Of a DNA stretch of 64,000 bases, positions 11,053 through 23,503 are shown piece by piece. The notes below the pieces were generated by a model. The model saw only the letters and a program-made list of their open reading frames with translations, ran no database searches and was not told where the DNA came from. Origin of the DNA: Globodera rostochiensis (taxonomy: Eukaryota > Nematoda > Chromadorea > Rhabditida > Heteroderidae). The stretch's first letter is position 1. Every line of letters starts with the position of its first letter. The stretch spans positions 2,604,001-2,668,000 of the forward strand of contig JAEVLN010000004.1 of NCBI GenBank assembly GCA_018350325.1. The letters are read 5' to 3'. The position numbers and the translations under genes were made by a program.

Positions 11053-11422
11053 TTAATGTGTGTACCTGTGATGAAAAGTAAAATGATTTATTTACAATTC
11101 ATTGGATAGACTCACATTTCACTTTTACTTGGCTTTAAGCTTCTTTTTTTTTGTGTTGCTTTTCACGGCTTTTTGTTTTTTTTGTTGGCAAAATGTATTT
11201 CAAATATTTAAATATAAAAAGTGCAATTTTGGCTCAAACCTATGAAAAGTAAACAGCAAAATATTATCAGCCACAAAACAAATTAAATTTCTATTAAAAT
11301 ATTAATAGGCTTTCAAATATTTTCACAGAAATTGGCTGCCTTAAAATGCCTTAAAATTTGACTTAAACCATTTCTGCGCGTGCCTTCTCTCCCCCAAAAA
11401 CCAACATTCATTGGCAAAAATT
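11053..11422. promoter_or_regulatory. Divergent intergenic region, probable shared promoter
   Basis: A/T-rich 370-bp spacer between the start codons of PIG-U (-) and DOCK (+). I see no coding exon. The divergent geometry implies promoter function for both genes; no individual element can be named. Confidence 0.4.
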
Positions 11423-14400
11423 ATGACCAATTCCGGCACCGGCGATTCTGAAGGCCAATTCCTGGCCCTGGCCATAGCAAACTTTGTTCCTGACCATTCC
11501 CATCTCCATTCGTCTTGCTCCGTCTTGGCTGGTTCGTCTACCGCCGCCTCGTCCTCCTGCAGCTGTCCATGTTCCGCACTGCCAATTTATGTTGGCGATC
11601 AGCTGCGCGTCATCTGTTCCCATGGCCAATGGTGTTATGGCCTCAAGGTCGGCGGTGCTGCGAAAGTGGCGGGTCAACAGCGCGGCATTTTCCCGAGGTC
11701 CCATGTGAGGCCTCTCCGAAAGAAACGGCAAAAAACGACAGGCGGCAACACCAACAGCCGCAGCGGCGGTAGGGGAAGTGATGAGGCGATGGAATTGGTG
11801 GCTGAAATCACCGACACGGCAAAGGTATCGAGACTGACTGACAATACAACGAATGACAAATGTTAAAATATAAATTACGAATGGAATGCATAAGCCGTTT
11901 TTGGAAGGAAGATAAGCCTAAATTGCCACACAAGGTCCTTGCCATTTAGGCATGGTGGAGGAGTACAAAGGCTCTTTACGGGGCCGTAAACAGCACAAAA
12001 ACGTCTTGCGATGAGCACATTGGTCGAATTCGGGAACTGATGGCACTCCGGCGGAGACTCCGCTCGGGCACTGTGCCAACGGAGGAGTTGAGGGAGCTTC
12101 GACTGGTTTAGAAAATTAAAAAAAAGGGGGAACAATTTTTTATCTCTAGACTATTGCCAGACTGCTGGACGCGGGCAATGCCGCTTTGCATCTCCCGATG
12201 CATATTCGAGACTATGCCGGTCGAGCGATTTTGACCGATGGTAAAATTCAGGGAAATATTCCCGGGTTTTTTGCATCCGTCCGGGATTCTTAGGTTTTTT
12301 GGATCCGTCCGGGATTCCCGGGTTTTTTGGATCCGTCCAGGATTCCCGGGTTTTTTGCATTCGTCCAGGATTCCCGGGTTTTTTGCATTCGTCCAGGATT
12401 CCCGGGTTTTTTGCATTCGTCCGGGATTCCCGGGTTTTTTGCATTCGTCCGGGATTCCCGGGTTTTTTGGATTCGGGATTCTCCAAATCTTTTTAGCATC
12501 CAGCAGTTTAAATTAACTTTTTGAGAACTCTCCATCATCGCCTCCTATAAACTGCACGAAGAGGCAAACGCGCGCATTGTATCGCAACAGTCTCCGCATA
12601 CAGTGTCACCGGCGGCAGGGGATACTGTAATTGTTGACAAATTGTTGGCACAACCCGCCGGGCAGACGGCAGCCGACGGACGGTCAATTTTGCTAACGCT
12701 TGAACATCCCCAACAGCAAATTGCCTCGGGCGCTGTTGAGCTTGTGCTCGGCTTGGGCCGTAAAGCAAAGGTTGGGCGCCTTTTCCACACGGGAATGGGT
12801 CGAGATATTTAGAGAGAATCTCGAATTGCGATCATCCGATTCTTGAACAAAAAAAGACCCTTAAGGGCTCAACTCGTCCGATAAGTGAACCGCTGACCAT
12901 TTTTCTCGGCGGGAAAATGGCCAAGTGCAGGTCGAGTCGTGCACTGTTCGTGGGTCTGTCCGAAAACGATGTTGGGGACGAGCACAACGGGCTGACCTTG
13001 TGGGTGACGGCAATTCGAATTGGCCCATTGCCTGGCACCGGTGAAAAAAAATTCGAAAAATTTGTTTTTTTAAATTGTTTATTTTTGCAAGGGACCCTCG
13101 GAAAATCTGGCACCGGTGAGGATGTGCGGCAATTCTACGCATATGGCCAGCTGGACATCAGCGAGCTGTGCGGGGACATGGCGGAGAAGGAACAGCGCGA
13201 GTTCACTCTGACAATGCACAAAAGGGCGCGTTTAATTAAGCGTTAAATTCTTTTAAAGGATTTTATGCAAAAAAATAAATCATAAAATAATTTTAAAACC
13301 TCCGAAAAAGAGAATAATTTTTTAACATATTTTTAAACGTCAAATGGTTTAACGAATATATTTATTTCTATTTTGTGCCCGTTGACAAAAGCCTTTTTTA
13401 AGCCTGAGGCTACACTGCCGGCAATTTGTCGTCAACTTCCGGCTGGCAGCAGTGCAGCTGTGCCGTATTTGGCGGCAGCCAATAGCGTCCCCGGAGGCGG
13501 TTGTGCCGTGGACAAAATTTGCCTTAAGGCTTCCGTCCAGCAGCTGTCACGGACGACGTCGCCCGTGTGCAAAGATGTGCAGGTGTTGCCAAGATAGTGC
13601 CATTCATTCAATCTTCTAAAAACTATTTTTATGATCGAACATTTTTCCGCTTTCTTAAAGCTTTTGATCGGAAAATATTTTGCATTTTTCAAAAGATGTT
13701 GCGCATGCTGAAAGGCTGTGATTGTGCCGATGGAGCAGAGGACGAAGGACGAAACGAAGTGTTCATTTGGCTGCGCAGTGCCGACCTTCACGGCGTGGGC
13801 AAATCGGAAAAAACTGTAGAGGTACTGTACATATTTTGCTTAGTCCTACGACTTTTATGGCATACTGTAACAGAAACCGTATAAAAAAAGGCTTTTCATT
13901 TCCAGGCAAGCATTTCAGTGGTGGACGACGAAGGCGTTTTTCAGCCGGAAGCCATTGAGGTAAAATCTTTGAGTATTAAATTTATTCATTAAAATTCGAA
14001 TTTTGTCAGATCGTTAGCCCTGAGGGTGTTCGACACCAAAGCAGTTTTCGATGTCGCGTTTGGTTTTCAGAGGACCGACCAAAACTGAACGAGCTGATCA
14101 AAATTCGCTTGCCGAAAGGCGAAGTTCGAAACTTGCATCTCCAAGTGAGATAAAGCCTTTCCAGCCTTTAAGCGCATTTTTATGCTTATTGTCGGCGGGG
14201 GCTTTGCCCGCGGGGATGAAAAAGTACAAAAATTGCCTTTTGGTTTTTGCAGATTTTGTTCTACAACAAATTGTCCGGCATTGACAAGAAGCTGAGCATC
14301 CCAGCGGCCGGTCCTTTTGCGCTGGCATTTCTGCGTCTGATCAACAATTTTGTGCTGTGCGCGGACGATGAGGACGAATTGGTTGTGTACAAGGTGATCG

Positions 14401-17400
14401 GGCGGGCTTTTGGAGATGTACTCCAATTGTGCGTTAATCAGAAACTTGGATTAGCCTATAAATAATTCGCTTTTCCAATGATTGATTACTTTTTTTGATT
14501 GGAAACTTTCAAAGATTTTACTCAATAACCAAAAAAAGGTGGAGAAGCGATTGCCAACTTCAACATCGTCGTCGCCGTCGTCCAAATCGATGTCGAACGA
14601 TTCGGATGGAACTCGGCCGATCAGTGTGGCCTATTTGGCGCTGTGGGCCACGCGGAAGGAAATTAGACCGCGCGCATTGTCCATTGGCGGCGGCACAATG
14701 ACTCGGCACGAATCGTTGTGCCAACTCGGCATCAGCAACGGCGGCGGCCCGTACACTTTGCAAAACGACAAAAACAACGGCGTTCAGTTTGTCAGCTTCG
14801 TCAACTCAACGCTGCACACGACAAATGCGACTTTGTTACAGGTACACTACGAGAACGGCATTTCTCGATCCAAATCCCGGGAGTTTGACCAATTTCTCAA
14901 CAGATTATGCGCTGGAATGACAATGAGCAGCTGTTGAGTCAGCGAATGCATGAACTTTGTTTGGCACTCAGCGATGATCAACAATGGCACAACGATTGGA
15001 GCAGGGAGCTGTGCAAGTTTTTGCCAACTGTGCTCGATGCCTTATTCCAGATCGGAGGTATAAGGCAAGAAGTTTAAAAAAAGAATCTTTCTTTTGTTAA
15101 GCGGCCATACCGCTTCTTCAGCGCGGCGTCTTCGATACTTTGGTGAGAAATTAATACATTTAATTTAGACGGTTTTAATTCTTTTTTTAAGGCCTACATT
15201 TGCCGTTTTTGTGAGAAGTCGCCTCAGTTTAAGATGGACTTGGAGCAGTACATACAGCGCATGCATTTCCCCAAAGCTCATACCTTTTTACTGCATCACA
15301 TCATTTGGTCTGCGGAATGCCATGCCGAAAATTCTAATTATTTTTTCATGTTTAAGTGAACATTTTTCATAAATCTCCCCTCCAGGTACATTGAGAACGA
15401 AAGCGAGGGGTCCGGGGGGACACTGTGCCATTCTTCGTCGTCGACATGCCATGACAAACTTTTGGCCGTCCTCAGCTCGCTCAGCCCGCTCATTCAACTT
15501 GCACTTTCTTCAAAACGTTGTGCCGAAATTATCGAGTAAATAACTTAAATTCTATAACATTTAAACGCGCATTTCTTTTCAGAAATTCCACAGAAAAACC
15601 ACCGCAAGTTGAGTGGAGCAGCAAGCAGTTGTTCAAGCAGCACATGGACAAATTGCTTGCGGCGATTCGACGACTGTTGACGAGCCCCGGGCGACGCGTG
15701 ACATGCCAAAATATGGCCCTTAGGCATTTGGAGTCTTCCATTGTTCGCCCTATGGCATCGGACGGCATTTACGAGCCAATCGAACTGGCAAAGTCGGCAC
15801 CGTTTAAATTTGATTCTGTCAATTTTAAGTGAACTGTAGATATGCCCTTGAAGTGATGGATTCGTTGTCTGAAGGCGTGCAAATGAGTCAAAAGTTGCAT
15901 TTTATCGGGCAACTAATTGAGAGCGAAGTACAATTAAAACAAGTTTTAAAATAATGTTTAAAATTAAATTTTAAAAAGATGTTTTTGGTCCTTTTCTGAT
16001 CACTGTTTTTACTTAACTCACACCAGAGTGATTTGACCCCCGCCAAACTCTGTTTTTTGATCATCGAACAATTTGCCAGTTATTCCTCAACGTTGAATGC
16101 CGTCGTCTGCTGTTGTGCCGTTGTCTGGACGAGTTGGTCTCGCGCATGCCGCCCCACGCACGCGGCGAGGAGGCGTGCGGCGGACAATTCATTCACCGAA
16201 CGCGCAGTCGCAGCAATTGCAGCGTTGGGACATTTACCGCCTCGGGCGACGACAGCAGCAGGTAGGCGGAATTTATTTGGGAAAAAGTTAATTAGGTAAT
16301 TAAATAAAAAATAAACTCTTTTTGAGTACGAACATTTCCATGTTGGAGTCGGTGCAGCAGTCGGCACGAATTCTTGCCAATTTGGTTGAGCGTCTGTTCC
16401 CGAACTGCTCCAGCCATGGCACTTTTGATGAGCTTCAGCTGATACTGCGCAAATGTTTTCGGCCCCTCAATCAGACAATGTTTGGGGCATAAATGGAGAA
16501 TAATTGTAGCAAAAATGCCATTCAGGGTAACCCTTCTCGGAGACCCCACACATCAGCGAACTCTGCACGCCCTGCTGCTCGAATTTTTGGACAAATTTTC
16601 GGCACAACATTTTGATGCATATTTCCGTTCACTTTTCAATCAGTTGGAACGGTGGGTACCGTAACCAATTAATTAATTAATTATTTTATTGATCGGATGG
16701 CTTTAACTTTTGCCTGAAATTCACAGACTGGACACGCTGTCCGAAATGCTGCACATGTTCCGTGACCTGCTCGTCCGGTGTCCGGTGCCCGCAGAATGGT
16801 GCCAATTGCGTCGCGCTCACCTGCGACTGTTTGTTAAGCATTTGCGATTGGCCGCCGCGTTGTGCCAACGCGACTTTGGCACGCCGGCACATTTTGATGC
16901 GGCCATTTGGTGCGAAAGCATCCTCAGCTGTATAACATTGGCAAAATGCGCGGGATCAACGCCAAATGCCGGCGACAACAACGGCACAAAGAGCAACGAA
17001 GACAAGGATTACGGTAAATTGTTTTTATTTTGTGGAACGGTATTTATTTTTACATATTTTAAGATTTGATGGAATTTGATGGACAAATTGAAACGGCGGC
17101 ATTCAAAGCGGCGGACGAAGAAAATTTGAGAAAATATGCTACAGAAATACTCAGGCTAACATTTTCAAATCGCTTTTGCTGACACTAACAAATAAATTTG
17201 GAAGTTTGCTTTTAGGTCACTTTGGTTTTCACTTTTGCCGGAAAGTAAATGCCAGCTGATGCCACACGTCACGGGACCGTTACTTGAGGTGGCAAAAATT
17301 TTACAATAATTTAATTGTCTTCAATTGGGTGGCATTTATTTATACGTCGTCACATATTTTTTGTTTGGCCACTTTTCGAAATTCTAATTCTTAGAAAATT

Positions 17401-20400
17401 GCAATAAAACGAAAAATGCCTCCGGGGCTGGGACCGAATTTGTAACTAACATCGACAATAATTACCCAATTCTTCATTTCTTAACCAAATTTTTGAAATT
17501 ATTTTCTACGGAAAAGCATCGCAACATCTTTTTCAATTCCTCTACTTTAATAACGGACGATCACAACATATGTCTGCGTGTCGTGGTAGAAACCTGAAAG
17601 TTTTGAGCAAATTTTTGCATTTTTGTGATTTAAAAACGGAATTTTTCTTCCAAAACTCACAGCCATGCCGACTTGAAGGCGCGAAAATGTCGCCATTTGA
17701 CTGGGACTGCCATTGAAGTCCCTGCGTTTGTCCGCCGATCATTGCCTAAATTTGCCATAGCATTTTCCATCAAATTTGGGTACGGTGCCTACCGCATGAA
17801 CGAACCAGAAGCCCGAGTAGCCGGCACGTTTGATCTAAAGAAAGACGAGGGGGGGGGGGGATTTACCGTCGCCCACATGTTCAACCTGGTCAATGATGTA
17901 GCTGGAAAGTTGGCCCATGTTGTGCTGAAAGTTGGGGGGGGGGCTTCATTTTCTGGAAAATTCCAAAAAGGGCCACCGAATAATAGTAAAGTCCGTTGTT
18001 GATGAAGCTGGACAGGCGACTATCATAGCACGACGCAGCGTTGACGCCGTTGGCGTTGCTCAAGTCCAACCACCCAAAATAGTTTCGTCGAGCCATCGAT
18101 GTGCTGTGATTTTGCTGCTGAGCTTCTAAAACTTGGGCAAAAACGGCTGCTTTAAGTCTGAAACCGGCACGATGCCGTTGTTCTCCCTCCTGTTTAAGCA
18201 AATGTCTCAATTGGAATGCCGTCAGAACTTACGGCCATTGCGCAAAAAAGTCCGATTGTCTCCCGTTTCGTCGGCGGCTTTTGATGTTTGACGTTGCGGC
18301 ACGGACTGTTTGATGGAGTCGACCGTTTGGTGGGCTTCCGATTCGTCTACCAATTCCAAATCTTGGAGTTCACCTTCTTCTTCGGCTTCATCTTCATCGG
18401 CCACTGCTGGATGAGAAGCTGTCGCACAAATGGATAACAAAATCAAAAGCAGCAAAAGAATGAATGCTCGCATTTTATCTGCGAAAAATGCTTTAGACAA
18501 ATTGTTCTTTTTTCGGATGCACTGATCGCTTTAATCAATCGGACTTTGTCGTCCAATTCGAATTTTATTAATCGATGGGAATTCTGTTAAATAATGTTTT
18601 TGCACCCATTTAATGTTTGCTATTGCTCTCATATCAGTCGTCGATTTTGCCCGCTTATCAGCAAATAAGTTCCCAACCATAAACGTTTTGAGAAGGTCGA
18701 AAGAACATTGCAAAAAATAAAGATTAAAAATGTACATAAATAACAAAATGGAAATAAATAATAATAATAATTATAATATATTAATTGCATGTTCAGATGG
18801 CTTTTGTCGGAAGCGATCTCTGCGAATTTGCCGTCTTAATTTTTGTCGACATGTTGGCCACCGAACTGCGCGGGGGCTCTGCTGACGATGTTGTGGTGGT
18901 TCGGAGGCGTAAAAAGGATTATGATGGTATTTTATATTATATTTTTTAACCGTTTGTCATTAATTTCAACGGGTTTGTCCTAGAACTGCTAGAACAGCCA
19001 CAGAAACTGTTTTCGGACGTGTTCATCAGTCGGTTGGACCCGTTGCTGGACTCGTCGCTGTCCGACGCGCTCTTTGCCATTTTTCGCAAGGCGTTCAGCC
19101 GCACATTCCAGCGCCATTGTCTGGAGCAAATTGTGGCCAAACAATTTGAATTCAGCGCATTTGTCCAGGTACTGTAGACATCACACAAAGGGGTACGGTA
19201 ACGGTACGGCACTGCCCGTTGTATTGTACCGTAGTCACGTCTTTGTGATGTTCAGACAGTCGACAGGTTGCTGGAGCTGTTCACTGCCTACAGATCGGTG
19301 CAGCATGGTACCGGAGACGAGATGGCCGAGATGGGCATGTTCTGCACCGCCCAACTCGTTATGTGAACGCCATAACCTCTTTCTTATAATAAAAATAAAA
19401 CGTCACAATTAAAATGACGGGCGAGTTTTGGAGACAGAATTTTTGACTGTAAATTAATTCGGGATGTGCATTTCTGCTTTTGAAAATCCGTTCTTTGAAT
19501 TGAACTTAAATACAATTAATTATAAAATCATAAAAACAACAATTTTTAAAGACAATTTAATGCAGGTCGACTTCTACCAGTCCATCGAGCAGCATGAACT
19601 TTACGTGCTTTATCTGTGCGTTGAAAAACATATTTAAATTTAGCACTACTAAACGAATAAAACTCAGAAAAAAATACCTTAAAAAAGAAGTCGAATTTTA
19701 TGAAACTAGTGAAATGACCGTCGATTATCCGATTGAACATGGTAACGGACTTTTCAACAGATACAAGCTGTACACGCTGCACCGCACGGTTGGAAATTGG
19801 GTGGAAGCCGGGCTAACGTTGAAACGGCACGCCGACCTGCTGCGCTGGAGCGCGTCGCATCGGCCCGATTCGTACCTTTGTGGCACTGCACGGAACAATG
19901 AAGGCGGCGAATTTGGCACGGAGTTGGAGTTGAAGGAGTACATCTACAAGGAGATGGCGGAGCTGTTCACACGGGGTACAGTTTCTGGTTTGGTTGGTGC
20001 AAAAGGTACGGTATGCTTAAGGCGAACATTGGGAATTGGCCATCGAAACTAACCGAGAATTGGCCAACATTTACGAGACTACGACCTTTGACTATGCCAA
20101 ACTGGCCGATTTGCTCACTCGGAATGCGGCACTGTATGAAAAAGTGACGAAAACATTGAGAATGGAAAGCCATTACTTCATGATCGCATTCTATGGCAAA
20201 GGTGCGGTTGAAATGGCACACAAAATCCGCAAAACCCATCGCTTTTAATCGTTTTTAATTTTGCAATTTTCTTTTTGTCGTTCATCACCACACCAACATT
20301 TTCAGGGTGTCCCTCTCACTTGGCGAACCATAAATTCGTTGCGCGCGGCCGTCCGTTGGAGCAGTGGGGCTGTTTCAAGCAGCGATTGATGGCCAATTTT

Positions 20401-22310
20401 TCGGATTTCAAATTTGTGGACACGGTGGACAACTGCGAGGAGACCTATCGGGAATTGGACGGCAAATTCCTTCAGGCAATTAAAATGATTTTTTCATTAA
20501 AATTCTTTTCAGATTTTGCCAGTTTCACCGATGCCATTCAGGGAGGTGTATGCCAAGCTGCTGCAGAACAGCCCATGCCGGTTAGCCAGCTGGTACTACA
20601 AACACCATAGGTTGGTTGGTTTGGACGGCACTTTCTGGTTTTAAAAACAGGCAAAGTTTTTAGGGTCCAACGTTTTGAGCTCGTTCGAAGGGCGTTCCGT
20701 GCGGACACAAAATGGACACAACTGGAGGACAACGAGACCACACGGCTGTGGCTTCATAAGCGCATCATCCAAATACAAAGGTGCGATGGCATTTTCAACA
20801 ATAAATCAAATGAAAAACTCTATTTTGGCACTTTTTAAATTAAATATTTAAATTTGTGTAAATTCAGGCCCCTGCCCGACTTGCTAAGTCTTGGGCCAGT
20901 GGTCAGCGAGCTCGAGCTGGACCCGTTGAATCCCGCCGAGGTGGCCATTGAAAAAATGCGCGAGGGTATTTTACAATTTATTAAATTTTTTAAATAATTT
21001 ATTGCCAACTTTCAATTTTACAGCCAACGATAAGCTGGCCGAGACCGCGGCGATGGTCGGCGAAGGGTTTGCCCAATCGTTGGTCAACTTGGCCGGAATG
21101 ATCCGCGGGGTTGTGCAGGCCGATGTGGGCGGTGGCATACGCAATTATCAGGTCCTTTTCCCGATGTTTTTGTACTGATCCATAAATGACTGTTTCCTTC
21201 TCTAAGCCGATGATGTAGAGCAACCAAATTAATTTTAAGGCATTTTTCTCGGAAGAATCTCGCGCTGTCTGTACAGAGGACGAACGGCACGCTGTCGGGA
21301 CGCTGAAACAGCTGATCTTGGAGCAGACGGCACTTTTGGAATATGCATTGTTCATACATTCGCAGGTGGGCGGTTTTTTTGAAACGGTTTCATTAACTTC
21401 ATTTTATTAATGGCTTTTTTAGAGCGATCGAGCCCAAGCAAATGCGATGTTCCACAACTCGCTGGCCGGCTCTTTCATGGAGCATCGTCAGAGGGTGGAG
21501 CATTGGTTAGGCCCTGTCAAATCGGTGCTGCCCGAAAAGACGTCCATATACGTGTTGGAGCCGTCGTCGGATGAAGCCCCTCATCATTTCGAAGGAAGGT
21601 GCCCTTTTCACATTAAAATTATGGACTTTGATGTCTAAATTTTAGCCGCCGTCAAGTAGCAGCGGATCAATCGCCCACTCCTCCAACGCAGAAAGCACCA
21701 CAGAAAATTGCCAGAATTGCATCAATGCACGAAAATGGCATATCCAACAACAATCATCAGCAGCAGGTGACCTTTCCCCCCCCCCCCCCTCCCCCTCACC
21801 AAAAAAATCGGAAATTTCTGAAAAATAAATAGCGGACTTTTTAAAATGAAGGTTCGTCCAACGTCAATGGGCTCAGCAAGTGGCGGCTCTTCGTCTTCAT
21901 CAACAAACGTATTTAAAAACTCCAACCTGGGTGCCGCATTGATCAAAACAACCATTCAGGCTTGCTTTTCAGGGAATTTTTCACCTCTCCTCGCCATTTT
22001 TAGGCAAAAGCCAAGCTGAAGCAAAAGGCAAGCCGAAAAGGTTCAGCAGCCGTGGCAATTCGCGCCAATTCAATTGCAACGCCAGCGACGACACAACAGC
22101 AATTGTCAGCGGGCCACGAGTTTTTGTCAGCCATTTCACAGGCGCGTCAATCCGACACGTCGATGGACACGTTTTTACTGGAAATGGGTGAAATTTAATT
22201 TAGGGGTTTTTTATTCACTAATTTTAATTGCAGAACCGCCATTGCCTCCCAGACTTTCCAAAGCACACTCCGATCAGATAGTGACAAATCTGAGGATAAG
22301 GCGACAGTGA
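11423..22310 (+). CDS. DOCK-family Rac guanine-nucleotide exchange factor (DOCK1/CED-5 type)
   Basis: A very large multi-exon gene. It starts MTNSGTGDSEGQFLALAIAN, an N-terminal SH3 domain ending RGIFPRSHV, so it is of the DOCK-A/B group. Exon 2 gives AWWRSTKALYG and the helical IRELMALRRRLRSGTVPTEE block. Exons around 12.9-14.4 kb encode the DHR-1 (C2-like, phosphoinositide-binding) region, e.g. GKSGTGEDVRQFYAYGQLDI and NEVFIWLRSADLHGVGKSEK. The helical middle follows at 14.5-19.4 kb. The catalytic DHR-2 region runs about 19.7-21.6 kb (HRTVGNWVEAGLTLKRHADL, FDYAKLADLLTRNAALYEKV, ESHYFMIAFYGKG, VQRFELVRRAFRAD). The tail ends with a proline motif EPPLPPRLSKAHSD and TGA at 22308. DOCK proteins with ELMO activate Rac in cell migration and corpse engulfment. 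One 1.5-kb intron (about 17.31-18.79 kb) contains an antisense gene; another holds a minisatellite. Confidence 0.9.
12258..12480. repeat. 28-bp minisatellite in a DOCK intron
   Basis: About eight copies of a 28-bp unit with core ATTCCCGGGTTTTTTGCATT, differing at a few positions (GCATTC/GGATCC variants). It starts within about 20 bp of the intron donor (ACCGATG|GTAAAA near 12239). It is open in several frames, so translations through it look like repeated peptides but have no coding support. Confidence 0.92.
17547..18473 (-). CDS. Putative secreted protein nested antisense in a DOCK intron
   Basis: ATG at 18473 starts a clear signal peptide (MRAFILLLLLILLSICATAS) followed by a strongly acidic stretch (ADEDEAEEEGELQDLELVDE) and TGDNRTFLRNG, ending at a consensus GTAAGT donor. 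A second exon reads about AQQQNHSTSMARRNYFGWLD and SCYDSRLSSFINNGLYYYS. Further exons (HNMGQLSSYIIDQVEHVGD, then either SGFWFVHAVGTVPKF or another frame, and AMIGGQTQGLQWQSQSNGD) are likely, but a 12-base C run makes the frame ambiguous. Last stop chosen is TAA 17547. The GFWFVH motif recalls the GFW(L/M)(V/I)HS motif of DNase II, but the catalytic HTKG-type motif is not seen, so I do not assign that family. Lies wholly inside an intron of the opposite-strand DOCK gene. Confidence 0.5.
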
Positions 22311-22535
22311 CTGCCTTCAACAAATTACTTTATTAATCTCACAATTACTGTACAAGCCGCAGATATTATTACTACATATGTATGTATAGTATGTACCAAA
22401 TGATTCAAATTAAAACAGCATAAGGATTCGAATGTATTTTAAAACTAATAAAGATAATTATGCTATTGCGCGTTACGTTCCTTTTTCGTCTTTTATTTGA
22501 GATTCTTTTGGAATTTTTTGAAGAACTTTCGTATA

Positions 22536-22594
22536 ATAGACAGATGGCCAAATTTGCTAATTTTCATAGACAGATGGCCAAATTTGTTAATTTC
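22536..22594. repeat. 30-bp direct tandem duplication
   Basis: Two near-identical adjacent copies sharing ATAGACAGATGGCCAAATTT, one mismatch (GCTAA/GTTAA) and a one-base length difference. Confidence 0.9.
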
Positions 22595-22741
22595 AAATTT
22601 TTTTAATACTCTTGAATTTTCTTGGAAATTTTTGCTTAAAAATGTCCAAAATGTGACGTCTCATTTTTATCCAATTTCTAAATTTTTCTTAACAAACATT
22701 GAAAATCTTCAAAAAAAAAAGCCGGCGGCGCCTCGCTAAAT

Positions 22742-22870
22742 TCGGACGGCGAAAAATTTTTCGATTTTGGCTTACTCGGCGAAACCTCTGACTTGGCCTA
22801 CTCGGCGAATGTTCGATTTTCCCCTATACTCGGCGATGTCCAATTTTTCCCTACTCGGCGAAATGGCATG
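22742..22870. repeat. Degenerate tandem repeat with CTACTCGGCGA core
   Basis: Five spaced copies of TCGGCGA (the first as TCGGACGGCGA), mostly preceded by CTAC/TTAC/ATAC and separated by about 25-28 bp of T-rich sequence. The copies share period and core but little else. Confidence 0.75.
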
Positions 22871-23503
22871 CTACCTCGAATTCGGTCAACAACTTTCAGA
22901 ATTGATTTTTTTACGGCAGCAATTGCTTCGTAAATCAGACGCGCTCACTCTAACACTATTTCTTATTTTCTCGCATTCCATTTTATTCATCATTTAGGTC
23001 TATCTATAAGCCATGCCCAGCAACAGGGAACCAATTCGGGTCTGCTGCTTGTGGGCGTCTCTGGGGAATTGCTTCTCTAAGAGGGCGCGATGGTGAATGA
23101 GGAAAAGTGTGGTGTGTGCGCGTCTGTCACACACTATTTCCCTCATTTCGTCACATTTTGAGAGAGAAAAGAGTGAAGACGGACAAAGGAACGAAAATTG
23201 AATAGAGTAATGGAAGAGACGCGAAGAGCGAGTGAGTCGTGTGACTGACTTTTTTCTTATCGATTCCTCTGCTCTGCCTCCACATATTCCATTCCATCTT
23301 TCATTCCTTCCCCCAATTCCTGTCCGCCATTATAATTAGAGTAGAATCGTAAAAGAAGTGGACCCTTCGATTATAAATGACGCCGTAATGTCTTTTGTCT
23401 TTGCTGCATACTCAAACATTCATGTGCTTTTTTGGTTAATATTTCCAATTTAGAAATCCAATTCCCAATTGCTAACAAATTGCGCTTTTTGATCATTGTC
23501 ATC

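Larger units (their letters stand above)
22311..23503. other. Intergenic region with short tandem and degenerate repeats
   Basis: 1.2-kb spacer after DOCK. It holds a duplicated 30-bp sequence at 22536-22594, a five-copy degenerate repeat at 22742-22870, and purine-rich GAGAGA/GAAGA stretches near 23160-23240. No coding exon could be supported. Confidence 0.6.

Noticed and set aside
12108..12538. Long ORFs on both strands with repeated peptide motifs
   Set aside because: They run through the 28-bp intronic minisatellite of DOCK; openness in several frames comes from the repeat unit, not from coding.
17542..18210. DNase II assignment for the nested gene
   Set aside because: Only a GFWFVH-like motif matches; the expected N-terminal and HTKG-type catalytic motifs are not visible and the frame is uncertain.
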